DNA of 64,000 nucleotides from an uncultured Lachnospiraceae bacterium (GCA_910579275.1 CAJTTO010000002.1:121204-185203), one strand, 5' to 3'; positions 1-9,269 are shown, counted from the stretch's first letter. The notes: a model not told the origin generated them from the letters alone. Numbers and translations are program-made.

Positions 1-2
1 AC

Positions 3-602
3 GAGACATTGTGGGCGGCGGGCATGGCAATGCTGACGCAGTGTTACTCGGTTCGTGGGCTGAATGTTGTGGCTGGTTTGAATGTCTCCAACACAATCAA
101 CAATGTGTTTAACATTGTATTTATTGCGCTGGGGGATTCCGTTGCAATAATTGTCGGGCAGCTGCTTGGAGCCGGAAAGATGAAAGAGGCAAGGGATACG
201 GACAACAAACTGATTGCCTTTTCCGTGGCGTGCTGTACTTGTGTGGCAGCGGTGATGTTTGTCATGGCGCCCTATTTCCCGAAACTGTACAAAATTAACG
301 ACGAGGCAAGACTGCTTGCGCGGTACTTTATCATGGCAACAGCGTTCTTCATGCCGCAGAACGCGTTTCTGCACGCGACCTATTTTACGTTGCGCTCTGG
401 CGGAAAAACCATCATCACATTTCTGTTTGACAGCGTATTTATCTGGTGCGTCAGTGTTGTAATAGCCTTTGTGCTGAGCCGCTACACCGCGCTGCCGGTC
501 ATTGTGGTGTACGCGATGGTGCAGCTTGGCGACATCATTAAGTGTGTCATCGGGTTCATACTGGTGAAAAAGGGTGTCTGGCTTCAGAATATAGTAACAT
601 AG
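3..602 (+). CDS. MATE family efflux transporter, C-terminal part (5' end outside window)
   Basis: The reading frame is open to the left edge, so this is the last 199 residues of a larger protein. MATE proteins are 12-helix inner-membrane transporters that export drugs or cationic metabolites using a Na+ or H+ gradient. Visible here are several hydrophobic helices and the second-half repeat pattern, with GLNVSNTINNVFNIVF followed by a short loop with GQLLGAGKMKEA, which is typical of the family around helix 8. The substrate cannot be told. It is followed by an 81-bp gap and a GH2 gene; cotranscription is possible but not shown. Confidence 0.85.
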   Translation, partial: ETLWAAGMAMLTQCYSVRGLNVVAGLNVSNTINNVFNIVFIALGDSVAIIVGQLLGAGKMKEARDTDNKLIAFSVACCTCVAAVMFVMAPYFPKLYKINDEARLLARYFIMATAFFMPQNAFLHATYFTLRSGGKTIITFLFDSVFIWCVSVVIAFVLSRYTALPVIVVYAMVQLGDIIKCVIGFILVKKGVWLQNIVT

Positions 603-683
603 CAGCAGGATATAATAGAAGAATAACGCTGTCATACAAATTTCTTTCTGTTTAAGCCGCCAGAGACGGCATGGGGGATTCAT

Positions 684-2507
684 ATGAAAATCAAGGAAAT
701 AATGGATACACTTCAATTAAATAAACTATTTGACAAAGGCGACAGAAAATTCAACCGGCTGATGACGCCATGGGGAGAGCAGATTGCGCAGGAACAGACC
801 GAAACTGTGCTGACAGAATATCCTAGACCGCAGATGGCACGGAAAAACCATATCATCTTAAACGGCATATGGAAATATGCGATTACCGGTGATGATGAAC
901 GGCCTGTGCTCTGGGATGGTGATATCCGCGTTCCGTTCTCACCGGAAACATATTTGTCAGGTGTACAACGGCAGCTGAAACCGGACGAATACCTGTGGTA
1001 TGAGCGAAAACTTATGATTGACAGGATTCCGATGGAAAAAAGACTTTTGCTGAATTTCGGCGCCTGTGATGAGCGGTGCCGCGTCTATGTCAATGATACA
1101 CTGGCAGGAACACATTCCGGCGGCTATCAGGCATTTACCATCGACATCACCGACTGCATTCGGCTCGGAAAGAACACGCTGCGGCTCTGCGTGCAGGATA
1201 AAAGCGATACTTCCTATCATGGGCGGGGAAAGCAGATGCTCAAAAACGGCGGGATGTTCTACACCGCGCAGAGCGGTTTATGGCAGACGGTGTGGTGCGA
1301 GTGGGTGCCGGAGATTTATATTCGGGAGCTGCGCATTACGCCGCAGTATGACAATGATAGCGTATCTATCGAAATAATGTCGAATAAGTATGCGGACACG
1401 CAGGAAATGCCGGAAGAAAAAAGCGGAAGCAAGAAAATTTCCTGCAAAATCCTGTTATTTGAGCAGAACAGGGTTGCAGATGAGCAGTGTGTCTGCGTTC
1501 TGCCGGAAGAAAAGACAGTCATCGAAATCAACATTCCCAATAAGAAAAGCTGGACGCCGGAACATCCGTTTCTATATGATATTCGTATTATATACGGTGA
1601 GGATATGGTGGAGAGCTATTTTGGCATGCGTCTTTTTACTGCAGAGCCTGACAGCAGCGGGATTCCGAGACTCTGCCTCAACCACCAGCCCTATTTTCAG
1701 AAAGGCATCCTTGACCAAGGCTATTATCCCGAAAGTCTTTTGACGCCTGTCAGTGACGAGGCGATGATTTTTGATATTAGGACTGCCAAGGAAATGGGGT
1801 TTAACATGATACGAAAACACTGTAAGATAGAGCCGATGCGCTGGTACTATCACTGCGACAGGCTTGGGATGCTTGTCTGGCAGGATATGATCAATGGCGG
1901 GACAACCTACAATCTGGTAAAGACCTGCTATATTCCTACCGTGCTGTTTCCGCTCCGTCACAAGCGGGACAATGATTACAGCTATACTTCAAGGGCAGAC
2001 AAAAACGGCAGGGAGGAGTGGAAAAAGGAGTGCATCGAGACGGTCAGCCAGCTTTATAATTGCACTTCAATCTGTACCTGGGTACTGTTCAACGAAGGAT
2101 GGGGACAGTTTGACGCGAAAGAAAATACGGATATGGTGCGTGCTGTTGACAGTACGCGCATCATTGACGCGCACAGTGGATGGTTCGATCAGGATGCAGG
2201 CGACCTAAAGAGCGAGCATATCTATTTCTTCGAACTGATTGCAAAGAAGGGCAATAAGCCGTATGTCATATCGGAGTTTGGCGGGATTTCCCTCGCAGTG
2301 CCGCAGCACACTTACTCCGACCGGTATTTCGGATATGGAAGCCAAGGGGACATGGAAGCACTGAAAGCCGCTTACAGCGAGCTTGACAGGAGAGTGCAGG
2401 AGCTGAAAAAGGAGGGACTGTGTGCATCTGTCTATACCCAGCTGACAGATATCGAGGAAGAAATCAACGGCATCATGACATATGACCGGAAAGTGGTGAA
2501 ACTTTGA
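684..2507 (+). CDS. Glycoside hydrolase family 2 (beta-glycosidase)
   Basis: This 607-residue protein has the GH2 layout: an N-terminal sugar-binding jelly-roll domain (about residues 45-190), an Ig-like middle domain, and a TIM barrel from about residue 330. The likely acid/base is Glu471 in FNEGWGQFD and the nucleophile Glu531 in VISEFGG. No signal peptide is present, so it should act in the cytoplasm on imported glycosides. GH2 includes beta-galactosidases, beta-glucuronidases and beta-mannosidases. The length is close to bacterial beta-glucuronidases and glucuronate isomerase lies next door, but the acid/base motif is of the NEGW type rather than the NEP type of UidA, so I leave the substrate open. 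The ATG at 684 has a GGGGG ribosome site. Confidence 0.85.
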   Translation: MKIKEIMDTLQLNKLFDKGDRKFNRLMTPWGEQIAQEQTETVLTEYPRPQMARKNHIILNGIWKYAITGDDERPVLWDGDIRVPFSPETYLSGVQRQLKPDEYLWYERKLMIDRIPMEKRLLLNFGACDERCRVYVNDTLAGTHSGGYQAFTIDITDCIRLGKNTLRLCVQDKSDTSYHGRGKQMLKNGGMFYTAQSGLWQTVWCEWVPEIYIRELRITPQYDNDSVSIEIMSNKYADTQEMPEEKSGSKKISCKILLFEQNRVADEQCVCVLPEEKTVIEINIPNKKSWTPEHPFLYDIRIIYGEDMVESYFGMRLFTAEPDSSGIPRLCLNHQPYFQKGILDQGYYPESLLTPVSDEAMIFDIRTAKEMGFNMIRKHCKIEPMRWYYHCDRLGMLVWQDMINGGTTYNLVKTCYIPTVLFPLRHKRDNDYSYTSRADKNGREEWKKECIETVSQLYNCTSICTWVLFNEGWGQFDAKENTDMVRAVDSTRIIDAHSGWFDQDAGDLKSEHIYFFELIAKKGNKPYVISEFGGISLAVPQHTYSDRYFGYGSQGDMEALKAAYSELDRRVQELKKEGLCASVYTQLTDIEEEINGIMTYDRKVVKL

Positions 2508-2560
2508 GACAGATGTACGCGTGCCGGATAGAAAGATAGAACAGACACATAGAAACCAAA

Positions 2561-2594
2561 AGATAAAGAAGGCTGCCGCGAACGGACAGCCTTC
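2561..2594. terminator. Terminator between convergent GH2 and uxaC genes
   Basis: The arms GAAGGCTG (2568-2575) and CAGCCTTC (2587-2594) are perfect inverted repeats with an 11-nt loop. Read on the minus strand the stem is followed by a T-rich tract, so it best serves uxaC; it may also stop GH2 transcripts. Confidence 0.7.
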
Positions 2595-2611
2595 TTGTAT
2601 ACAATGCGATA

Positions 2612-4027
2612 TTATACGGTTTCCAAATCAAATCCGAAATAATGCACGGCATTATTATAGGAAATTCCTTTTACAATTTCTTCCAGAATCTCCATATCGG
2701 CAGGGAATTCGCCATCCTCGACCCAGTTTCCGATAAGGTTGCACATAATCCGTCTGAAATATTCATGTCTGGTGTAGGAGAGGAAGCTTCTTGAGTCCGT
2801 CAGCATCCCGACAAATCCCGAGAGATTTCCGAGGTTTGCAAGGGAGATCATCTGATCCTGCATTCCTGTCTTGTGGTCGTTGAACCACCATGCGCTGCCC
2901 TGCTGGATTTTCGCGCATGCTGTGGAGTCCTGAAAACAGCCAAGGATTGTCCCGATTGCCTGATTGTCGTTCGGATTCAGGCTGTAGATAATCGTCTTTG
3001 GCAATTCGTCCGTCCGGATGAGCGCGTTGAGGAAATCAGCAAGCTCGGCGGACGGTGCGTAATTGTTGATACAGTCATATCCCGTGTCGGGACCTAACTG
3101 GTCATAGCGCAGGGTGTTGTTGTCGCGCTTGCATCCATAGTGGAGCTGCATCACCCAGTTCAGACGGTGGTACTCCTTGCCGACATACAGCATAAATGCA
3201 GTCTTGTATTGCAGCTCCTCAAGCCGCGTGACTGCCGCACCGCCTTTTCTCTTTGCAAAGATGGCCTCAATCTCCTCGTCGGAGGCAGGCTGGTACATAA
3301 CGTATTCAAGCGCGTGGTCAGAGACACAGCAGCCCATGGAAGCAAAAAAGTCGAGCCGGTTGTGCAGCGCCGTCTTCAAGTCCGCAAAAGAATGGATGGG
3401 TGTGCCGCTCACTGCGGAAAGTTTTTCAAGGTATTCAAAATAGTCAGGTTTTTCAATGTTCATTGCCTTGTCCGGTCTCCATGCCGGAAGCACTTTGACG
3501 TCAAAAGTGTCATCAGCCGCAATCTTTTGGTGGTACTCGAGGGAGTCAACAGGGTCGTCGGTCGTACAGATCAGGGTGACATTGGAGCTTTTGATCAGAC
3601 CGCGCACACTCATGCTGTCCTCTTTAAGTTTTTCATTGCAGAGATTCCATACTTCCTCCGCAGTTTTTTTGTTGAGGACGCCCGTGTATCCAAAGTAGCG
3701 CTGTAGTTCCAAATGCGTCCAGTGGTAGAGCGGGTTACCGATTGCCTTGCCGACGCACTCTGCCCACTTGAAGAATTTTTCCTTGTCGGACGCGCTGCCG
3801 GTGATGAACGTCTCGTCCACACCGCAGGAGCGCATAAAACGCCACTTGTAGTGGTCTCCGCCGAGCCATACCTGCGTGATGTTGTCAAACTTGCGATCGT
3901 TTGCAATCTCGGCAGGATTGATGTGGCAGTGGTAGTCCAGTATGGGTGTCTTTTCCGCATACCTGTGAAAAAGGTCACTTGCTGTCTTGGTCTGGAGCAA
4001 AAAGTCCTGATCCATAAAAGCTTTCAT
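2612..4027 (-). CDS. uxaC: Glucuronate isomerase
   Basis: UxaC interconverts D-glucuronate with D-fructuronate and D-galacturonate with D-tagaturonate, the first cytoplasmic step of hexuronate catabolism. The 471-residue length and the N-terminal motif DYHCHINPAEIA (metal-binding HxH of the amidohydrolase-like TIM barrel), together with WLGGDHYKWRFMR, are diagnostic. The start has a strong AGGAGG site within 10 nt. It lies 36 bp downstream of a LacI regulator on the same strand, so the two probably share a transcript. The divergent kduI gene belongs to the same metabolic area. Confidence 0.96.
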   Translation of the reverse strand: MKAFMDQDFLLQTKTASDLFHRYAEKTPILDYHCHINPAEIANDRKFDNITQVWLGGDHYKWRFMRSCGVDETFITGSASDKEKFFKWAECVGKAIGNPLYHWTHLELQRYFGYTGVLNKKTAEEVWNLCNEKLKEDSMSVRGLIKSSNVTLICTTDDPVDSLEYHQKIAADDTFDVKVLPAWRPDKAMNIEKPDYFEYLEKLSAVSGTPIHSFADLKTALHNRLDFFASMGCCVSDHALEYVMYQPASDEEIEAIFAKRKGGAAVTRLEELQYKTAFMLYVGKEYHRLNWVMQLHYGCKRDNNTLRYDQLGPDTGYDCINNYAPSAELADFLNALIRTDELPKTIIYSLNPNDNQAIGTILGCFQDSTACAKIQQGSAWWFNDHKTGMQDQMISLANLGNLSGFVGMLTDSRSFLSYTRHEYFRRIMCNLIGNWVEDGEFPADMEILEEIVKGISYNNAVHYFGFDLETV

Positions 4028-4063
4028 GATGATTCCTCCTAATTATTGAAAATGTATAGTTAT

Positions 4064-5068
4064 TTAAAGAGTTGTCCCTCTTTTAATCAGCTCTCCGGAG
4101 AAGATTACTTTCTGGGGCATTTCTTTATTGTTCAGGATTCCGATAAGCGTCTTGACAATGTGGTGGCACAAGGTCTCAAGACGATTGTCGACACTTGTGA
4201 GCTCCGGTTCGCAGCAGGTGCTTAATATAGAGTTGTTGTAGCCGATGATCGACAAATCTTTCGGCACAGACAGCCCTTTTTTGTGTGCGAATTTTACGGC
4301 GCCGATAGCAAGATTGTCGTCGGCAGCCACGACAGCTTTGTACTTGACGGTACTGTCAAGGTCTGCCAGAAAGTCCGCGATTGCGGGAAGGTTGGCATGG
4401 CTCCCCGGAAAATACTGTATATACTCCATACGCAGCGGTATGCCCTTCTGTGTCAGTGCACTCTGGTAGCCGGACAGCTTTCGGAGCGCGGAAAAGGACT
4501 TGGAGTTATACAGGTAGAGGATGTCTTTGATTCCGGTCTCTATAATGTACGTGGTTGCCTGCATTGTTGACTTGAAATCGTCGCAGAGACTGCAATATAC
4601 ATTTTCGCAGTCAAAGTCGGCATTCAGCAAAAGTACAGGGACTTCCTTCGCGGCCTCCCGAATATAATCGTTTTCCGCGTCGTTTTCCGCGATAAAGTTA
4701 GAACCCACAAGAATCACACTGTCAACCTTTTTGTTGACAAGGAGATTCAGGTATTTCTGCTTGTCTGCAAGCTTGTAGCCTGTACAGCACAAAATACAGT
4801 TGTAGTTGTTTTCCCGCAGTTCCTGCTCAATATGGTATATGGCATTGGCAAGATACAGGTCAGAAGAATCGGCACAGAGTATGCCGATCGTGTTCATTGA
4901 ATTTAAGCCAAGTCCCCTCGCAAAAGCGTTGGGCGTGTAGTCGCATGCCTCTATGACAGCGAGAACTTTCTGGCGCGTCTGGGCACTTACATTGTCTGAG
5001 CCATTTAACACGCGCGATACAGTTGCGATAGATACACCGGCTTTTTCAGAAACATCATATATTGTCAT
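4064..5068 (-). CDS. LacI family regulator of the uronate genes
   Basis: A 334-residue LacI/GalR repressor. Residues 1-45 hold the helix-turn-helix (MTIYDVSEKAGVSIATVSRVLNG) and the rest is a periplasmic-binding-protein-like effector domain. The frame is open further upstream, but the ATG at 5068 starts exactly at the conserved N terminus and has an AAAGGA site 8 nt before it, so I chose it. It is cotranscribed with uxaC and divergent from kduI. Two similar 14-bp sites lie in the intergenic region, one by each promoter, suggesting it represses itself and kduI. The effector is probably a uronate intermediate (inference). Confidence 0.93.
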   Translation of the reverse strand: MTIYDVSEKAGVSIATVSRVLNGSDNVSAQTRQKVLAVIEACDYTPNAFARGLGLNSMNTIGILCADSSDLYLANAIYHIEQELRENNYNCILCCTGYKLADKQKYLNLLVNKKVDSVILVGSNFIAENDAENDYIREAAKEVPVLLLNADFDCENVYCSLCDDFKSTMQATTYIIETGIKDILYLYNSKSFSALRKLSGYQSALTQKGIPLRMEYIQYFPGSHANLPAIADFLADLDSTVKYKAVVAADDNLAIGAVKFAHKKGLSVPKDLSIIGYNNSILSTCCEPELTSVDNRLETLCHHIVKTLIGILNNKEMPQKVIFSGELIKRGTTL

Positions 5069-5130
5069 GCGAGTGTCCTTTCTGGTCTGTTTTGACGCTG
5101 AATAAAAATGCAATTTGATGTAACAAGGTG

Positions 5131-5144
5131 TGTAAGCACTATCA
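5131..5144 (-). promoter_or_regulatory. Candidate operator at the lacI-uxaC promoter
   Basis: TGTAAGCACTATCA matches 11 of 14 bases of the perfect palindrome at 5301-5314 in front of kduI. It lies about 12 nt downstream of the -10 element of the minus-strand promoter, a position suited to repression. Confidence 0.5.
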
Positions 5145-5156
5145 AATTTTATATAA

Positions 5157-5185
5157 ATTGTACTATGAATACATACGAAAATCAA
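5157..5185 (-). promoter_or_regulatory. Sigma-A promoter of lacI-uxaC
   Basis: On the minus strand TTGATT and TACAAT are separated by 17 nt, about 90 bp upstream of the chosen ATG. Confidence 0.6.
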
Positions 5186-5272
5186 GTGATTTTGCATAAA
5201 ATGTTGCGTTTGCTATATAGGAAGCAGAAGGAAGAACGGTTATCTTTTTATGGTGAACTTTGCATTATTTTA

Positions 5273-5301
5273 TTGACTGCCTGAAGAGAATGAGATAGAA
5301 T
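5273..5301 (+). promoter_or_regulatory. Sigma-A promoter of kduI
   Basis: TTGACT and TAGAAT are separated by exactly 17 nt. The palindromic operator begins at the last base of the -10 element. Confidence 0.65.
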
Positions 5302-5314
5302 GTAAGTACTTACA
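5301..5314 (+). promoter_or_regulatory. Palindromic operator at the kduI start site
   Basis: TGTAAGTACTTACA is a perfect 14-bp palindrome covering the expected transcription start of kduI. It resembles the site at 5131-5144. The adjacent LacI protein is the obvious candidate binder; unlike most LacI operators its centre is TA, not CG. Confidence 0.6.
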
Positions 5315-5380
5315 GAGAACGGCACACCGCAGCGGATAAGGATACTGTAAAAAGAATCAACAGAAAAGGAAGGGAATATC

Positions 5381-6241
5381 ATGGAATTGAGAACAGCAGC
5401 TTCACCAAAAGATGTCAGGCATTATACAACCGAGCGGTTGAGAGAGGAGTTTCTGATTGACGACCTGTTTCAGGCAGGCGCGATAAAGCTTGTCTACAGT
5501 CATATAGACCGTATTATCACAGGGTCGGCAGTGCCGGTGGAACTGATTCGGCTCACGGCAGGGGATGAGCTGCGCGCAGAATATTTCTGCCAGAGACGGG
5601 AGCTCGGCATCATTAATATCGGACCGACAGGGTTCGTTACGGTTGACGGCAGACGGTATGAGGTTGGACATAAGGAAGGCATGTATATCGGAATGGGGGC
5701 AAAGGATATTACGTTTGAGTCAGCTGACAGCGGGAATCCCGCAAAATTTTATTTAAACAGCGCCCCGGCACACAAGACATACCCGACAAAGCTGATTAAG
5801 CCGCAGGGCGAGGCTTCGGAGGATGTCGTGATTATTAAGGATGAGAACAAAGTGGAGCTTGGCTGTCTTGAGGATGCAAACCACAGGGTTATCAACAAGT
5901 ACATCCTGCCCGGACAGGTTGAGAGCTGTCAGCTTGTTATGGGGATGACGGCGCTGAAACCGGGAAGCGTGTGGAATACAATGCCCTGCCACACACATGA
6001 CAGACGCATGGAGGTTTATTTATATTTTGATATGCCCGAGGACGCGTTTGTAATGCACTATATGGGAGAACCACAGGAGACAAGGCATATCGTTATGAGG
6101 AATGAGCAGGCTGTCATTTCTCCGAGCTGGTCAATCCATTCGGGAAGCGGAAGCCGCGCGTACACATTTATTTGGGGAATGGTCGGGGAAAATCAGGACT
6201 TTGACGATATGGACGGCGTTCGCATGCAGGATTTGCGATAA
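5381..6241 (+). CDS. kduI: 5-keto-4-deoxyuronate isomerase
   Basis: KduI converts 5-keto-4-deoxyuronate (from pectin or other unsaturated uronides) to 3-deoxy-D-glycero-2,5-hexodiulosonate in the cytoplasm. The 286-residue length fits. The cupin metal ligands are visible: His204 and His206 in CHTHDRRMEVYLYF, Glu211 in the same motif and His253 in SIHSGSGS, equivalent to the four zinc ligands of the E. coli enzyme. The start has an AAAGGAAGGG site. kduD and kdgK/kdgA are not in the window. Expression is probably controlled by the divergent LacI protein through the palindrome at its promoter. Confidence 0.96.
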   Translation: MELRTAASPKDVRHYTTERLREEFLIDDLFQAGAIKLVYSHIDRIITGSAVPVELIRLTAGDELRAEYFCQRRELGIINIGPTGFVTVDGRRYEVGHKEGMYIGMGAKDITFESADSGNPAKFYLNSAPAHKTYPTKLIKPQGEASEDVVIIKDENKVELGCLEDANHRVINKYILPGQVESCQLVMGMTALKPGSVWNTMPCHTHDRRMEVYLYFDMPEDAFVMHYMGEPQETRHIVMRNEQAVISPSWSIHSGSGSRAYTFIWGMVGENQDFDDMDGVRMQDLR

Positions 6242-6249
6242 GAAATCGT

Positions 6250-6291
6250 AGCTCTTTGGCAATATTTGATATTGTCAAGGAGCTTTTTGTT
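6250..6291 (+). terminator. Terminator after kduI
   Basis: A 16-bp stem (6250-6265 with 6269-6284, two G-U pairs) with a 3-nt loop is followed by TTTTTGTTT. Confidence 0.9.
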
Positions 6292-6309
6292 TAACTTGTA
6301 TAAGAAGTG

Positions 6310-6337
6310 TTGGAAAACGAGAAAAACAGACTATATA
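6310..6337 (+). promoter_or_regulatory. Possible promoter of the debranching enzyme gene
   Basis: TTGGAA and TATATA are 16 nt apart, about 170 bp upstream of the chosen start. The long A-rich leader that follows shows no other clear element. Confidence 0.35.
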
Positions 6338-6506
6338 TGGATAAAAATTCCACAAATGGGAAATGATATGTAGGTGGTTTTTATGGAGAATTAAATAAAA
6401 AAAATTGAATCGTTGCGCCATTATGGGAAATCATGTAAAATTAAGGTATATCGCTGTAAATGGATGGATAATACTAAAATATGGAAAAAGAGGTGATTGC
6501 GGGAAT

Positions 6507-8624
6507 ATGATATATTTCGGTTCGGGATTGGAAAGAAAATATTTTCCGCCTACGGATGAGATAGGCGAGTTTAAGGTTCGGCCTGGTAATTTTTTGAGCA
6601 ATGGGGCGGTCAGGGTAGACGAAGGGGTTAATTTTACGATTCATTCAAACGGGGCAGAATCCTGCAGGCTCTGTCTATTCCGTGTCGGTGAGCATGAACC
6701 TTATGCAGTGATACCGTTTCCGGAATCCTGTCGTCTGGGCGACACGTACTCCATGGTTGTGTATGGGCTTAAACCTAAGGATTTTGAATATGCATACCAG
6801 TTTGACGGTGAGTATAATCCCAGCAAGGGGCTGCTCTTTGACAAGACAAAATACATCCTTGACCCGTATGCCAAGTCCGTTGCAGGTCAGGAAAACTGGG
6901 GGAAGGAAAAGCCGGTTTCAGAGCGCATATACAAAGGGCGCGTTGTGGACAGCGGCTATGACTGGGGAAACTTTAAGAACACTAGCTTAGAGCCAAAGGA
7001 CATGATTATCTATGAGATGCATGTGAGGGGATTCACACAGGATGCGTCCTCCGGTGTGGAGCACAGGGGGACTTATGAAGGAATCCGCGAGAAGATTCCG
7101 TATCTTCTGGAGCTTGGGGTCAACGCAGTTGAGCTGATGCCCGTCTTTGAGTTTGACGAGACAGAGGATGTGCGCGTTGTGGATGGCGAGAAGCTCCTCA
7201 ATTACTGGGGCTACAGTCCGGTGTGCTTTTTTTCGCCCAACGTCGCCTACGCTTCGGATACACGCGCCGGAAAGGCGGGAAATGAGTTCCGGAGCCTGAT
7301 TCACGAGCTGAATGCAAACGGCATAGAAGTTATCCTTGACGTTGTGTTTAACCATACTGCGGAAGGAAACGAGATGGGGCCGTGTTTTTCGTTCAAGGGG
7401 ATTGACAACAACATCTATTATATGCTGACTCCTGACGGAAAATATTATAATTTCAGCGGCTGCGGCAACGTGATGAACTGCAACCATCCGATTGTACAGC
7501 AGTTCATTCTGGAATGCCTTCGCTACTGGGTAGTGTCTTACCGGGTGGACGGTTTCCGGTTTGACCTTGCATCCATCATGGGACGCAACGAGGACGGTTC
7601 ACCGATGAGCAAGCCGCCGCTGCTGCAGAGTCTTGCATTTGATCCGGTGCTTGGCAATGTAAAGCTGATTGCCGAGGCATGGGATGCGGGTGGTCTGTAT
7701 CAGGTAGGCAGTTTTCCGTCATGGAACCGCTGGGCGGAGTGGAACGGCAGATATCGGGATGATATGCGCTGCTTCCTCAAAGGGGATTACGGCATGGCAC
7801 AGGCAGCGATCAACCGCATTACAGGTTCTCTGGACTTGTACGGAAAGGAAAACCGCGGAGAAAATGCCACCGTTAATTTCCTGAACTGCCATGACGGCTT
7901 CACACTATATGACATGTATGCATACCAGTGCAAACACAACGAGAAAAACGGATGGAACAATACGGACGGCGCAGATGACAACAACAGCTGGAACTGCGGT
8001 GTGGAAGGTGAGACCGATGATCCGGAAATTCTGGCACTGCGCAGCCGGCTCCGGAAAAATGCATTTGCCACGCTGATGTGCAGCCGCGGTTCTGCGATGT
8101 TCCTCGCCGGGGATGAGTTTTGCAATACGCAGTTTGGCAATAACAATGCATACTGTCAGGACAACATCATCTCGTGGCTCGACTGGAACCGCAAGGAAGA
8201 ACACAGCGAGATGTTCGAATTCTGCAAGTACATGATAGATCTGCGCAAGAAACACCCGATTCTGAGAGGGCGTTCCGGTCCGAGCGGCTGCGGATTTCCG
8301 GAAGTTTCCATACACAACAAGACAGCATGGAACAGCAACTGTAATGCGGATACACGCACAATCGGCATTATGTTTGCGGGGCGTACAGAAGGGAACCGTG
8401 AGGATGACATTATTTATATTGGTATCAATGCATTTTGGGAGAAGGAGGAGGTGCAGCTTCCAAACCTTCCGCTGGGAAGAAAGTGGCATATTCTCATGAA
8501 TACAGAATTTACGCATACAAAGGACACCGACTACCATAAATTGACCAAGTGGATAGGAAAGGATACGATTGTCATGTATCCGCGGTCCGTTGTAGTTGCG
8601 ATTGTCGAAAAGAATACACTATAA
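6507..8624 (+). CDS. glgX: Isoamylase/GlgX-type glycogen debranching enzyme (GH13)
   Basis: This 705-residue enzyme hydrolyses alpha-1,6 branch points of glycogen or limit dextrins. An N-terminal CBM48-like domain (about residues 15-110) precedes the GH13 barrel. All four GH13 regions are present: DVVFNHTAEG, GFRFDLAS with nucleophile Asp353, LIAEAWD with acid/base Glu390, and NCHDGFT with His462-Asp463. The frame is open upstream of 6507, but MIYFGSGLERKYFPP is the natural N terminus, with AGAGGTGAT about 12 nt before it. It is the first of a glycogen/maltodextrin group with a MalR-like regulator and glycogen phosphorylase downstream, separated from them by cheY and terminators. TreX/isoamylase is the closest alternative name. 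Confidence 0.9.
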   Translation: MIYFGSGLERKYFPPTDEIGEFKVRPGNFLSNGAVRVDEGVNFTIHSNGAESCRLCLFRVGEHEPYAVIPFPESCRLGDTYSMVVYGLKPKDFEYAYQFDGEYNPSKGLLFDKTKYILDPYAKSVAGQENWGKEKPVSERIYKGRVVDSGYDWGNFKNTSLEPKDMIIYEMHVRGFTQDASSGVEHRGTYEGIREKIPYLLELGVNAVELMPVFEFDETEDVRVVDGEKLLNYWGYSPVCFFSPNVAYASDTRAGKAGNEFRSLIHELNANGIEVILDVVFNHTAEGNEMGPCFSFKGIDNNIYYMLTPDGKYYNFSGCGNVMNCNHPIVQQFILECLRYWVVSYRVDGFRFDLASIMGRNEDGSPMSKPPLLQSLAFDPVLGNVKLIAEAWDAGGLYQVGSFPSWNRWAEWNGRYRDDMRCFLKGDYGMAQAAINRITGSLDLYGKENRGENATVNFLNCHDGFTLYDMYAYQCKHNEKNGWNNTDGADDNNSWNCGVEGETDDPEILALRSRLRKNAFATLMCSRGSAMFLAGDEFCNTQFGNNNAYCQDNIISWLDWNRKEEHSEMFEFCKYMIDLRKKHPILRGRSGPSGCGFPEVSIHNKTAWNSNCNADTRTIGIMFAGRTEGNREDDIIYIGINAFWEKEEVQLPNLPLGRKWHILMNTEFTHTKDTDYHKLTKWIGKDTIVMYPRSVVVAIVEKNTL

Positions 8625-8668
8625 TCCCAACACAAAAAGAAACGAATCTGACGGCACGGAATTTTTAG

Positions 8669-8697
8669 AGGAATATCGCTTTGCGGTATTCCTTTTC
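8669..8697 (+). terminator. Terminator after glgX
   Basis: AGGAATATCGC pairs with GCGGTATTCCT around a TTT loop and is followed by TTTCT. Confidence 0.85.
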
Positions 8698-8750
8698 TAT
8701 TCCTAACTTCTCAGTCTGCCGGAAAAAATATAATAAAATAAATAATTTTG

Positions 8751-8779
8751 TTCCATTATACGGAAATATATGTTACAAT
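8751..8779 (+). promoter_or_regulatory. Possible cheY promoter
   Basis: TTCCAT and TACAAT are separated by 17 nt. No flagellar sigma-28 motif was seen, which argues against coexpression with late motility genes. Confidence 0.4.
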
Positions 8780-8863
8780 GAAAAAAATTATATGCAGTGA
8801 AGCGCAAACCGTGTGAAAGCTGTGATGTAAGTTTTTGATGATTTAGAAGAAGGGAAGTTAGAT

Positions 8864-9226
8864 ATGGCAAATTTACTGGTCGTTGATGATGCGGCATTTA
8901 TGAGGATGACGATTAAGAAGATGGTTACGCCACATGGGCATACTGTTGTGGCGGAGGCTGAGAACGGGGTGGAAGCCGTAAGAAAATATATGGAGAACAA
9001 ACCGGATGTCGTACTGCTTGACATCACAATGCCGCAGATGGACGGACTGAATGCCTTGAAGCGGATTCGGGAACAGGATCCCAATGCGAAGGTTGTTATG
9101 TGTTCCGCCATGGGACAGCAGGCAATGGTGGCGCAGGCGATTCAGAGCGGTGCAAAGGACTTTGTCGTGAAGCCGTTTCAGGAGGACAGACTGGCTGCTG
9201 CGATAGAGCGTGTCTGCAGTAAATAA
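8864..9226 (+). CDS. cheY: CheY-like single-domain response regulator
   Basis: A 120-residue stand-alone receiver domain. Acidic pocket residues Asp8 and Asp9, phosphoacceptor Asp53 in LLDITMPQMDG, switch Ser81 in MCSAMGQQ and Lys103 in VVKPF are all present. The sequence is very like the CheY of Gram-positive chemotaxis systems, which binds the flagellar switch, but no chemotaxis or flagellar gene is in the window. It has its own putative promoter and terminator, so it is a monocistronic unit placed by chance or design inside a glycogen gene group. A general orphan receiver is the alternative. Confidence 0.88.
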   Translation: MANLLVVDDAAFMRMTIKKMVTPHGHTVVAEAENGVEAVRKYMENKPDVVLLDITMPQMDGLNALKRIREQDPNAKVVMCSAMGQQAMVAQAIQSGAKDFVVKPFQEDRLAAAIERVCSK

Positions 9227-9229
9227 AAA

Positions 9230-9265
9230 AATGAAAATAATGGTAGACAAACCGTTATTTTTATT
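9230..9265 (+). terminator. Terminator after cheY
   Basis: AATGAAAATAATGG (9230-9243) pairs with CCGTTATTTTTATT (9252-9265) with two G-U pairs. The 3' arm itself is T-rich. Confidence 0.65.
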
Positions 9266-9269
9266 GTAT

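Noticed and set aside
684..2507. Naming the GH2 enzyme as beta-glucuronidase because uxaC is adjacent
   Set aside because: The acid/base motif NEGW differs from UidA-type NEP, and the genes are convergent, not cotranscribed.
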